Assembly (NCBI GenBank): GCA_004380135.1
Contig: QXCR01000036.1
Location: 124,001-188,000 of the forward strand
Length of the DNA stretch: 64,000 nt
Direction of reading: 5' to 3'
Origin: Stemphylium vesicarium
Taxonomy: Eukaryota > Ascomycota > Dothideomycetes > Pleosporales > Pleosporaceae
Of the stretch, positions 1 to 9,714 are shown piece by piece. Within the stretch, counting starts at the first letter, position 1; each line of letters begins with the position of its first letter. Made by a program: the position numbers and the translations under genes. Below the pieces are notes generated by a model. It saw only the letters and a program-made list of their open reading frames with translations, did not search any database and was not told the origin of the DNA.

Positions 1-43
1 TACTAGTGGTTACACGAATAGGATTTTTGCTCTGCGCTGGCTC

Positions 44-1217
44 TCAAATCATCCTAGTCGGCTGCGTTGGTTGCATCGCCCACTCCCCCGCATCCTCGTA
101 GTACCTCCTGTCCACCGGTCTGCTGATCTGCGTGGGCTGCATAGGCGTATACTGAACTGGCTCCTCGTCATATCGCCTTTCGAACGCGCTTTCGACATTA
201 GGAACCAGCTCCAACGCCTCTGCCTTCTTGACTTTCCTCAGCTCTTGCTCTTCTAGTAGTATCTTCTTGACAGTGCGCATCTTCATGTAGATCCACACGC
301 CCATGGCAATGGTGATGACGAAAATGGCGCCGAACATGACAGTCTTGATCACGTCGTCGTTGCTCTCCTGGACCAATAATACACCAAGGTAGACAAGGAA
401 GACCTGCTTAGGTAGAGAAAGGAAAGTGGCGAGGACGAAATGCCAGAACTTGACGTCGCAGGTGGAAAACACGGCCGTTGAGAAATGCGCTGGGATGGCG
501 GAGAGTCGGATTACGAGGACGATGAAGAAGCCGCCGTCACGGGTTAGACGGGCCATGGCGCCGTAATTAAGATTCGTACGTTCCATCTTGATGGCCTTGT
601 TTCGGAAAGAGTATTTGAAAGCGTACCATGTGCCGACTGCGGTTGTTAGCATACGAATGACTTGGTTTAGAACGGTTGGTGAGGATTACCTTCCCCGATG
701 AACGTGCCTGCAGCAACAATCGCGAAGCCAATCCATAGTCCGTAGACAACACCGCACAGCAGCGCAATAACCTCGTGACCAAAGAGAGGTGGAAATGAGA
801 TGACGATCAAAATGGCGATGGGTATTAACCATCCTGCTGGCAGGTCTCGCACCTTCTCTGACCATGGTCGAAGTTTCTGTTTGTAGGTTAGCCTCATGGT
901 CCCGGCTCACGAAAACGAACCAGCGGTGGGAAACAAACCTCGACGACTTCATCGTGTTTGATGGTGATGATGACAGTCAGGATACCGATAACAATGAAGA
1001 GGATATGCCATGCTAGATTGCGAGTCAGAACAATCCGAGGGATCAGCAGGGCGCAAAATGACGACTTACGTATGTACTTTGGTGCGAAAAAGAACCGCCT
1101 CCAGTCGAACTTTTGGTACTCCGTCTCTTCTGGCGGTCCTGAGGGCTTCTTTTTCTTCTGCTCTCCGTCCATCATGCCCGACATTTCAATGTCGCTTTCC
1201 TGCTTGCGGAACCACAT
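44..1217 (-). CDS. TVP38: TVP38/TMEM64 family Golgi membrane protein
   Basis: SNARE-associated (VTT/DedA-like) integral membrane protein; yeast Tvp38 sits in Tlg2-containing Golgi vesicles. Exons read on the minus strand: 1217-1070, 1012-939, 876-690, 636-44, with introns of 57, 62 and 53 bp, all GT-AG. The coding sum is 1002 nt, giving 333 aa, close to the family's usual length. A hydrophilic N-terminus (KKKKPSGPPEETEYQKFDWR) is followed by a membrane segment (HILFIVIGILTVIITI), a second hydrophobic block around residues 90-135, and the conserved re-entrant segment with RLSAIPAHFSTAVFSTC; a last membrane segment near residue 240 precedes a charged cytosolic tail. The start at 1217 was chosen because the in-frame extension to 1481 is proline-rich and low in complexity; that longer start cannot be excluded. 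Confidence 0.9.
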
Positions 1218-2211
1218 TGCGGGTTGCTGGTTTTTGCTGGCCTGTCCGGGGAAATTTGGCGAGTCAAGGGGCCAGGTAGTGGGCGGCGACGGAGATCCAA
1301 TCCAGGGCTGGGGAGGGGGGGCGCACGCGCGTGAGATGCGGCGAGCCTTTGCTGTCGAAAAGAAGGAATCCGGCAATAGCAATCCTGGGGTTGGTGTGAG
1401 GTGAAAGAGCGACTTGTACAAGGTCGCAGCAGCGGCGGTGTGGTGTTGGTGGCGCGGCGGAGGATAGGGGAGAAAGGTCATGTATCAAGCTCTCGGCCAT
1501 GAAACCGGCATAGCCACATCCGCGTAATTGGCGCCTGGACCAATCGCGACGCGCCGAAACGTTGCTATGTGAGACACTGGCGCGGGAGATCAGCGCTTGC
1601 AAAGGCGGGCTCAAAACCTATCAAACCGTTGAACCCTGGCTGCGCATCACTTGCCATGGATCCGCGACGGAAATTTGGATGTGTTGAAGTAATGTCTTGT
1701 ATGCGTCGCTGCTGCCAGCCTGGCGCCCAAAGTGCTTTCCCGCTCGGCCTGAGGCAACACGAGCGCTTCTCGGAAGCTGCATCGTATTCAGTAGGCTGTG
1801 CGGCGCTATCGTCCGATGTCAGATTAGATTGTTGTTTATATTTGGATGGCGCCGATGATCACTATACGACCTGGATGACCGTTGGAACATGTGGGTATCG
1901 TGCTGCGTCACCAACATTTCGGGCTCGCATTAACATCGGAAGCCGAGGGTTTCCACTGAAGGGATACAACACATACAATGTATAGCCAATATTGGGAAGT
2001 GTATTGGAAGTAGCAAAGTCTGAAAAAGAACCCCCCATTAGCGCAGAGCAACAGTCCCGAACACCCTACGCCGGCCGAACCCTAACCCCGCGCGCCATCT
2101 GGTGCGCTGCCGCAGCCTACCCGCTTAATTCGTAACCCTTGGAAGCTTGTAACCTACAACTACCCCATCGATTTCCTCGGTTTGCGCTCTTGGAAGATCT
2201 TTGAAGTCGTC
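1218..2211. other. Intergenic region, no gene seen
   Basis: Open frames here (for example 1569-1985 on plus) have no recognisable protein character and no intron structure. The region holds the TVP38 5' flank and probably the 3' flank of the pseudogene that follows. Confidence 0.5.
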
Positions 2212-2973
2212 TCATGTCACGGCTTCGACTTCGCCATCAAGTTCCTCAACATGCTCATCAGTCCCGCTCGTACCACCTTCGAGGAATGCCTGGCGGTGCT
2301 CAAACTCGCTTGCCTTGAATTCCTTTTCTTTGCTCCAACCCTTCGGCTTGATTTTCATCAACTGTTACGCGAATATTACGTCGCCCTCGGCCTCAAATCC
2401 ATCTGCGATTCGTCTAGTCTTCGATATGCCAGCTCCATCCCCCACACTTGCGTCGGGTGTTACCTGGCCACCCAACTCTCCTTCGATACCATTTGTGGAG
2501 CTTTTCGCACCCCCCATCTGGAAATCTTTGGCAGCCTTGATGCCAGTTACCATGTAGACTGGACTGCACCCGACGCTATCCAGGCGCATGTATTTTCTCA
2601 CTGGCGGGTCGTTACAGCGTGCCTTGATATCGTCATGCGAAGGATCCTCAGAAAGACTTATCGTGTCGAGAGATGACATTGTAAGTTCGAACTTTTAGTG
2701 CGCTCATGGTTGGTGGATACACCCAAGCGAAAGACCTGGAGGAAGGCACCCCAGAGACTCAGGCTGAGGGTTGTTGCTGTCTCCACCGACAGACTCCAAT
2801 TTTTCTTGGTCGTTGTATCGAGCACAAGAGGCGGAGCAGTTGGTTTAAGCTTGGTCAAAACCAGGTGCGGTTTGAGTGGGCCTTTGATGATGTTGCCGAT
2901 CGCGATTTTCCCCCCTGGACGAAACTCCAACTTGGCGCCAGGAAGTACGTCGGGCTCTGGACGTTACTCATGA
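2212..2973 (-). pseudogene. Broken copy of a conserved fungal protein of unknown function
   Basis: Minus-strand reading gives a recognisable order of blocks: LEFRPGGKIAIGNIIKGP, then LSLWGAFLQVF, then TMSSLDTISLSEDP, PVYMVTGIKAAKDF, GDVIFA and finally QLMKIKPKGW. I recall this order from uncharacterised fungal proteins that often sit near NACHT, HET or kinase-like genes; no function is known to me. It is broken in at least two places. The frame carrying GAFLQVF runs into a stop just after STNHERTK (near 2690), while the continuing similarity is in another frame from about 2680. An in-frame TAA at 2365-2367 stands where the family has a tyrosine (FAYQL). No start codon in frame is evident at the 5' end; a stop lies just upstream near 2968. 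The identification rests on remembered family patterns. Confidence 0.55.
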
Positions 2974-3329
2974 CTGCTGCGGTAGCGGTTGGAGTGAGGG
3001 GCTTCTCGCGAGTAGCAGTACTTGAACCGGGGCCTGTCTTATGACATTTGAGATGTTCAGCCACATTGGAACTTCAACTCACCGGTGCGGCTGAAGCTCA
3101 TCAGTACCGACTAATGTGTCTAGACCACGTCGCCCGCATAGTGGCTCAGCGCTGCTCGTCCTGCGGGGTATCGAAGCCACTTCTGCCTGTCAGCGCAGAC
3201 TTGAATGCATGTAGCTTCTTCAGTCGCAGGTTCAAACTCGACTTTCTTGCGCTGCATGCGCAAAGAATGAGCAACAAGTCAGTTATGATCACACTAAAGC
3301 CGGTTTGATGATCTCGCGTGGGTGTAGGT

Positions 3330-5010
3330 GCTTGTCGTAAAGCAGCTGCCATGGAGCTAAATATCGCCAGAGCAGCTGGATTTAACGAGCCTAGTATCGT
3401 CGGGTCCCCCACACGAAACGTCAGTGGCCAAAGTACCATAACAGCACTCTCGCTTATAGAACGGAGTGCTGAGATTGTACTGTGGATTGAAAGCACCGTT
3501 AGGGCTCTTGCCTCGTACGGAGATGACCCGGTCGAAATTTGCTGGGAATAATTCAGGGCTGTTGAGACCGTCATTGTTGGCGGCGGCGAAAAACAGCATG
3601 GCGCTGGGTTGCGTGATCTCGGTCTCGACGTATTCAAGTGTACGATCGAAACCGAACGACATCGACACTATATCGACGTTGTTTTCACGCGCATATCGTA
3701 TCGCCTGTACAAGCTTGGTCAGTACCACCATGCGGCTATGTACGAGAGAGACCTTGCCTTGGCTATATTATGTTCTGCTGCAGGTAAGTCCTCCGCATTT
3801 CGAGCAACACTTACCACGTAAACCACGGCGGTGGGTACAAGCCGGAGCAATAAAGCAGTCAACGCAGTGCCGTGAGCCTTGGGATTCTTGTCAATTGGAT
3901 CCACGCATCCTCGACGCAGTCGTACCAATGACCGGATTCTCCAAGGCTTTCCGCATGCCTCATTCTAAGATCAGAGAAGAACCTGTCATTCGTATCGCAC
4001 CCAGTGTCGAGAATCGCTATTCTGATTGCTTTGTCTTGGCCAGTACTGTGTTGGAGTTGTTGAGCGTACGCATAGAGTAAAAGTTGAGGATTGACTGAGG
4101 TTGTATTGTAGAAGCTATGGAAAGTTTATGTAGGTGAGTGACCATAAACAGCGCTAGTCTCAGATAGGCATCGTCCTATCACCAAACCGTAACATATTGC
4201 GAGTCAGCTTTTGTAGAGTCGCAATTGTGGAATCGAATTTATTCAACCAGGAAGAGCTATCCAACACCTCTTCACACATTAGCGAAGAAAGAATTTCGGA
4301 ATGCTGTTTAGACAGTGGGATCTCTTGCTAGCAGCGCTGCGTCCGCAGAACTCATGTTGGCTAGAGTGTTACTCAGAGTCAATGACCAGGGCTCTGCCAC
4401 TGACGAAGAAGCCGTGAGTACTTGGTGTTGATTGTCGTATCGTCTTTCCAGTTACATAAGATCGGGATTCAGCTGTTCTGGTCCACCATACATGATATCG
4501 AGCAAGTGCCGGAGTTTGGCGACGACGCAGCCATACATCATTTCCTGCACTTGCCTAGGATCCGTGCCAAGCTAACTTGTATCCGGGGTTAGGCAGATTC
4601 TGATTGCATTTCCAATAAACAAGTAAGTTTTGCCAGTCTTTATTCTCTTCGGCCAGTCTGGGGACTCGATGATGTCGAAAGCGGTCAAGTGGTGGGCGTT
4701 CTCCTTCAAGATTCCCTGGCAGTCACGATACTTATCAGATATTCGAGTCTCGATACCTTTGCCCAGCTCTATCTCCAAGAGTAAAATCCCGAGAGCCAGA
4801 ACCTTTGGGAAAATGTGTGTGCCGCCGGTAGGGGCCATGAGCCGGGTCATTCTGTTTGTGGATACCAAAGCTTTGAATTCAGTCGAAAGGAACGGTCTAT
4901 TATGTAACACACCCATTTCCTGTCGCATAAATTGCACCGTATGCTTGGTCCAGCATTCTGGTGTCCACTTAGAATCGTAGAACTGCGAAACTGCTTTTGA
5001 CAGCTTGCAA
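3330..5010 (-). pseudogene. Decayed DUF7580-like / subtilisin-like (S8) gene
   Basis: The 5' part (about 4990-4455) reads SKWTPECWTKHTVQFMRQ, then FPKVLALGILLLEIELG and YLFIGNAIRICLTPDTS, the pattern of the fungal DUF7580 domain. The 3' part (about 4075-3340) is an S8 protease: AIRIAILDTGCDTN (catalytic Asp), KAHGTALTALL (catalytic His), NNVDIVSMSFGF, FFAAANNDG (oxyanion Asn) and FPANFDRVISV. Breaks: TAG at 4572-4574 and TAA at 4452-4454 interrupt the DUF7580 part; a frameshift lies near 3900 between YDCVEDA and VDPIDKNPKAHGT; the catalytic-serine region near 3380 is also out of frame. NIAK and AIRYA join perfectly across a 53-bp GC-AG intron at 3705-3757. The 5' end abuts the head-to-head kinase-like pseudogene. 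Intact relatives are subtilase proteins of unknown biological role, in some cases thought to act in NLR-like systems. Confidence 0.6.
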
Positions 5011-5016
5011 CATCAA

Positions 5017-7087
5017 AGTGCTCTTTACCTAGCGTCGCAACATCGTTTACCCCAAGGAATCAACGGTAGATTGATCTTCACAGTGGAAGATGGGCCCTGT
5101 CTTGGAATTTTGCCGCCGCTGGATAGGATAAGAGTGCTACAATCATGCTGGCTAGGAACCATTGGTGATGAACAAAATTTGCAGATGAGAATTTTGGAGG
5201 CCCTGCAAAAGACCAGGAGTGACCGGGGCCATGATCTAGAGTTCCTTCCAAGAGGCGAGCTTTACCGCCTCGTGAATCAAGACACAGTCGTGGAAGCACT
5301 AAGCAGACAAACTCCGTATCTTGGAACCCCAGAAATGATTCAAGAATGGGCTCGGGCCGTCTGCAGTGAGATCAAAGTCGTTCACAGAGGAAAAGAAGGG
5401 GTCAAGACATTTCGGAAGATCTTTGCTTTACTTGTGATCGCCGAGCTCACATCTTCTCTCCCGGCTCTTATTGACGAAGATGTGAGCAATCTCGATCTAC
5501 CCCTGACTTTGATCAAGCCTCAAGGAACGAAGGGATTGTCCCGCAAAGACCCCTTGGAAGGACCCGAGAATTATCCGCTCGATGTTTTAGGAATCCGCAG
5601 TGGTCACCTATGAAGGTTCGCAATTTCGCGGACTATCAATGGAAAATGATTGCACCATTCTTTGCCCAAGACAAAGATGGGGACATTAAACATTATGTGT
5701 TACAAGACCAGCACATTTTGCCGTTCTTGCACCCTGGAGACGAAGAAGACAACACTGATCGGACTGGTGGATTCGGCAGAGTTTCCATGGTTCACATCCA
5801 TCAAGACCATCACGGTTTTCTCGACAAGGAGCTGTGTGACCGGGGCTTCGCCATCAAACAGCAGATATACGCCAGCGATCGGGATGCCTTCGAGAGAGAG
5901 ATCGCCATCCTAAAACTCTTCAGTGCCGAACGGTCCCACAAACACATCGTTTCCCTGTTGGCAACGTACGAACAATTCCGGAAGTTCCACCTGATATTCT
6001 ATCGTGCGTAAGGCGATCTTTTCACATACTGGAGGAAAATCAACCCCAAGGCCACTCTAAGTTTTGGCAACATCACCTGGGTAGCTGAACAATGTACCGG
6101 GGTTACCGGAGCATTTCTCAGACTGCATAGACCCTTGACTTCTGAGTGCCAGCTTGGTCTGGAGGGGCAAGAAATACACGACGTCAAAGGTATGTAAAGA
6201 CTGCCATTTCTCAAAGTTGCGCTTTGATAAAATGCCATTCCTATCAAAACCGATGTATGATTACTTTGTTTCGCCACTAAGAGTCGAAAGCAGATGATGA
6301 GCATCCAAAGAGAACAGATCGCCGTGTTAGGTTTGCCGACTCGTTATACAGTCAAATGCAATCTTCAGAATCTTTGGATCTAGACTCCTTGAAAGAGCCG
6401 CGAAGTCGAGAGATCTCCGATACTCCATCGCTGATTGGCAGGAGTGTCTCTGGGTGGCCGCCTTCAGCATATGGAGGCGAGTAAGTTCATGTTGAACAAT
6501 ATGGCCGCCAAAGAGATATTAATCCAGGTAATTTACTCTGGTTCGACGATAGCGACAACGAATTCGACCGCTTCAAAGGTACATTAAAGCTGGCCGACTT
6601 TGGTCAAGCAGAACTCAATACCTTGCTCAGCCGAACTCAACCCCGCGATGTTGCCAATACATTGACGTATCTTCCACTTGAGAGTGATCTCCTTGCAAAG
6701 GTTGTTCACCAATCTTATGACATCTGGTGCTTGGGCTGTGTCTACCTTGAGCTCATAAGTTGGCAACTTGGTGGCCAAGCGCTATTGACGAAATTCACTC
6801 GGAGACGAATGACTCCCGACGTGTTCCAGAACAATCATCTTACGGACACGTTCTTTCAAGTCGTGAGAAACAGTGAGACGACTTAAGCAGAAGTCATGGT
6901 TAAGGAAGCGGTCACACTGGTAGGTAAAATGTACTCTCGATTGCTCGTCGGCCCGCTGACCTAAGATCTAAAGTCCATGGATGAGCTTCATCAGCACAAA
7001 GACTGTACCGACTACCTTCACGAATTTCTGAATATTATCCAACACAAGATCAGACTTGTCAACAAGCAAGCCGATCTGCAAGCTTGA
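5017..7087 (+). pseudogene. Decayed fungal protein-kinase-like gene
   Basis: Kinase landmarks survive in order: GGFGRV (glycine loop, about 5768), FAIKQQIY (ATP-binding Lys), QRDINPGNLLWFDD (catalytic loop, about 6515), LADFGQAEL (DFG, about 6595), and a helical C-lobe tail DELHQHKDCTDYLHEFL. Upstream is the helical N-terminal region that I associate with this fungal family (GVKTFRKIFALLVIAELTSS). Breaks: a one-base shift near 5590 (the frame changes just before FRNPQWSPMKVRNFADYQW), and in-frame stops TAA 6009-6011, 6482-6484 and 6884-6886. A normal intron at 6920-6973 (GT-AG, CTGAC branch) joins EAVTL to SMDELHQH. The catalytic loop reads GRQRD, where relatives usually have an HGD or HRD, so even the intact parent may have been atypical. 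Function unknown; such genes cluster with HET and NLR genes. Confidence 0.6.
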
Positions 7088-7178
7088 TTCCTGATTAGGC
7101 ATGCACGTCCCTATTATAGGCCTGGGTCAGGCCTAGATAGGAATCAAGCCGCCGATCGGCTTGCTTGTTGACAAGTCT
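7052..7178. repeat. Imperfect 40-bp inverted repeat (hairpin) with inner hairpin
   Basis: The left arm at 7052-7092 and the right arm at 7139-7178 are reverse complements over about 40 bp with a few mismatches, sharing AGACTTGTCAACAAGCAAGC. The loop contains a second perfect palindrome, arms TAGGCCTG at 7117-7124 and CAGGCCTA at 7128-7135. The left arm encodes the last codons of the kinase-like pseudogene, so the right arm is an inverted copy of that gene's 3' end. Confidence 0.9.
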
Positions 7179-7619
7179 GCACAAGATGATGATCGTAGAC
7201 TCAGCCAAGCGTGCGTCATGCGAGGAAATATGGAGGTCACTTCATCACATACATAGCCAGTGCTCGGATGACGAGGACTATGCGGCAAAGAGGTCACCCT
7301 AGTATATTGGAAGAAAGCCGATACCGCTATCTTTCGAGCTTCGGATGTCAAAAGATGCTCAACATGTGATCGAGAACAATCTTCCAGTAGGCCACCAGCC
7401 TGCCTCACCAGGAAGACTGTTTCGCCGTATCACAGCTAAGCATCATCGCCGACCTTCAGGGGAAATTCCCGGAAGTCCATCTTGAGTATTTTATATCTAA
7501 CCCCTTTCTTGGGTGTATAGGGATGGGGTTCGGGACTTACAAGGCGATCATGTAGCTTGACAACTCACCACTGTGAACGCTTACAAATGCTATGTGTTAC
7601 CAACATCGCGCATCGCTAG
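7179..7619. other. No recognisable gene; possibly degraded upstream part of the HET fragment
   Basis: I could not find the WIDSLCIIQ-type core of a HET domain here in any frame. The open frame at 7133-7408 on minus shows no family features. Confidence 0.4.
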
Positions 7620-8324
7620 ATTACTGCACAGAAGCAGTACTCGCTGCTTGACTTCACACGCTACGACGATCGGCCCTTCGCCATAGCCGGTTTAGAAAAG
7701 CGCGTACAAAATGCCTTCGGCAAAACAAGGTGCTACGGAATCTTCGATGACGGTGACAACATCAACGGCGGCCTCTTCCACTGCAGCCTCCTCTAGCAGC
7801 GCAGTGAAGAGGAAGGCGACGCGGAATGCCTCACCCCAATCTATTTCCCCCCTGAGCGCAACGTCAAAGTGCCAAGCCGGTCATGGATGGCATACAAAGG
7901 CGGCATCGACTTCATCGACCCCCCATTCCGATCCGCAGAGTGGGAAGTGCGCGAACTGACGCCACCCTGGACACAAGGCGGCAACCCACTCATCGCTAAC
8001 TCGACGCCACCGGACGGAGAAGTCGCAATCGAAGCAACTGTGCGCAACTTCGATGTCTCAGGAAGACAGCAGGATGATGTGAAGCTATCGTACGATACGG
8101 AGCGCAGGACAGCGTCAGATGGACAGCGTGCGCAGTGCGTTATCATGGCCAAGGCGAGCAACTATCCTAGCGATAGGGAGCGCAGGTATCACGTGCTTCT
8201 TGTTATGCCGACACAGGCTGCGAGTGGGAGGGGCATGAAGACGTATGAGAGGGTTGGTGTGGGGTATATGCTAGGGAAGTTCATTAAGCTGGAGGGTGAG
8301 GGTGTTAGGGCGTGGATCGTCTAG
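7620..8324 (+). pseudogene. C-terminal fragment of a HET-type (heterokaryon incompatibility) protein
   Basis: One frame from 7620 to the stop at 8322-8324 reads DDRPFAIAGLEKRVQNAF, then GIFDDGDNINGGLFHCSLL, a TAG at 7794-7796, then FPPERNVKVPSRSWMAYKGG, IDFIDPPF, and at the end YHVLLVMPT followed by YERVGVGYMLGKFI. This is the usual C-terminal region of fungal HET-domain proteins, where the sequence is SLLW and the stop replaces Trp. TGG to TAG is a C-to-T change on the other strand in a CA context, as RIP produces. No HET domain was found upstream, so the copy is truncated as well as interrupted. An alternative is a short functional protein starting at 7869 (MPSRSWMAY), which would retain only the tail. 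Confidence 0.65.
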
Positions 8325-8474
8325 CCCCTTTACTGGTTTTCGGTACATGTAAGAGTACCTAGGTAGTAATAATGTAGATGAACAACTACGGACGAATCTG
8401 GGTACGACAGGCCATTATCATTCCAGTCCAGTCAAACACAGTGCAAGCCTTTCCACATTCCAGCTCCAGGCCAC

Positions 8475-9714
8475 TTAGGTCTTACCATCAAACTTCGGGT
8501 CCTTTGCATTGAGCTTCTGATCATACTCGATCTTGACTTCGCGCTCGACACCATCCTCATCCACTATCAAAGCACAGTTCGCATTGATTAAATGCCACTC
8601 CTTCTCATCGTACGTCGTGGGCTCAGACGCGATAATGGTATGCTTTCCCATTCTCTCCGTTTCCATGGTCGCTTCCGTGTTCTCCACGCCCTTGCCGTCG
8701 GGATCGCCAGGGTACTTTGTGTTCAGAGTGCGGCCCGCAAATTCTGACCAGTAGAGACTGGGCGGCTGCTGGGTAGCGTGGTTGCGGAAGCGGATAGCAA
8801 GCAATCTCGACCCGTCTGTAGTACAGAAGTTTAGGGAATTGGGTGTGTTGGCGTCACCAAGCTTAGCGTGCTGGAGCTCGAGAATGCGGACGACGGTTTT
8901 CTGCATGGCATCGAGCATCTTCTTGAGGGGGTAGGACTTCTCCCAGCTGGCTTTGTCGCCGCCGTCTGTCAGGTTGGTCATATACAATGCTGCAGCGTGC
9001 TCGGAGTCTGTGCTGCCCAGCACGTTGCAGTAGGCATCGAAAGAGAGCTCGTCAGTCATGTCGCGGCGGACGTTGGAGAAGTTGGAGATTACGCCGTTGT
9101 GCATGAAGACGTGGCGGCCGAAAACGAAGGGATGCGAGTTCACTTGCGTGACGACGCTGCCGCTTGTGGCACGGATGTGGGCGAAGACACATTTTGATTC
9201 CGTGTTGTGGCAAAGCGATTTGAAGTTGAAGTCGTTGATAGGTGGCGACTGGGATTTATAGAGTGCTGGACGGGGGCCGTCGATGTGCTTAACGTACGAG
9301 GAGGTGGCGCCGGTGTACCCTGGAGACTATGGTGAGCTGGGCTTTACAAGATTTGAGAGAAAGGATCAGACGGAAGGGGGTCTTTCTGAGATAAGATGGA
9401 GCGTGTTGGGAATGCTCATTCTTGGTCTAATGCATCACCGCAACGCATGTGCACTGTCCACAACCACTTTAACGAGAATCCTGAAGGATTTTCTACTTAC
9501 AAGCAATGCCCAATCCGTCCATGTTCAGCAGTGAGTTGCGCATGCGCATAAGCTCATCGGGCGCATCATCAAGGTCCTTCTCTTCATTGTGAGGGAGAAG
9601 CTGGGGTAGGTAGTGTTCAGAGCACTGCTTGCTGATGCTGTTGGCAGGAGAGATGAGGACATCGGACAAGAGGCACGGCTCTGTAGGGGAGATGTAGGCG
9701 AACCAGCGACACAT
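8475..9714 (-). CDS. DUG3: Class II glutamine amidotransferase DUG3 (glutathione degradation)
   Basis: Subunit of the DUG complex that hydrolyses glutathione in the cytosol; Dug3 provides the Ntn-type glutaminase fold acting on the gamma-glutamyl bond. Exons 9714-9501 and 9319-8475 are joined by a 181-bp intron (GTAAGT...CAG), giving 1059 nt and 352 aa; yeast Dug3 is of almost the same length. The protein opens MCRWFAYIS with the nucleophile Cys2 exposed after Met removal, followed by DGLGIAW across the splice junction, FAHIRATSG, NSHPFVFGRHVFMHNGVISN (substrate-binding loop) and GSTDSEHAAALY. The acceptor at 9320 was preferred over an earlier AG because only it restores the conserved DGxGIAWY. 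An intact housekeeping gene next to the pseudogene block. Confidence 0.93.

Noticed and set aside
2074..2086. CCCTAA telomere-like word
   Set aside because: A single copy only; no tandem array.
3788..3835. Possible GT-AG intron after VVYV in the subtilase
   Set aside because: No acceptor keeps the frame; reading straight through gives the expected VARNAEDLPAAEHNIAK stretch.
6481..6531. Intron-like GTAAGT...CAG in the kinase-like gene
   Set aside because: Removing it would delete the catalytic loop RDINPGN and leave a stop; the in-frame TAA is a better explanation.
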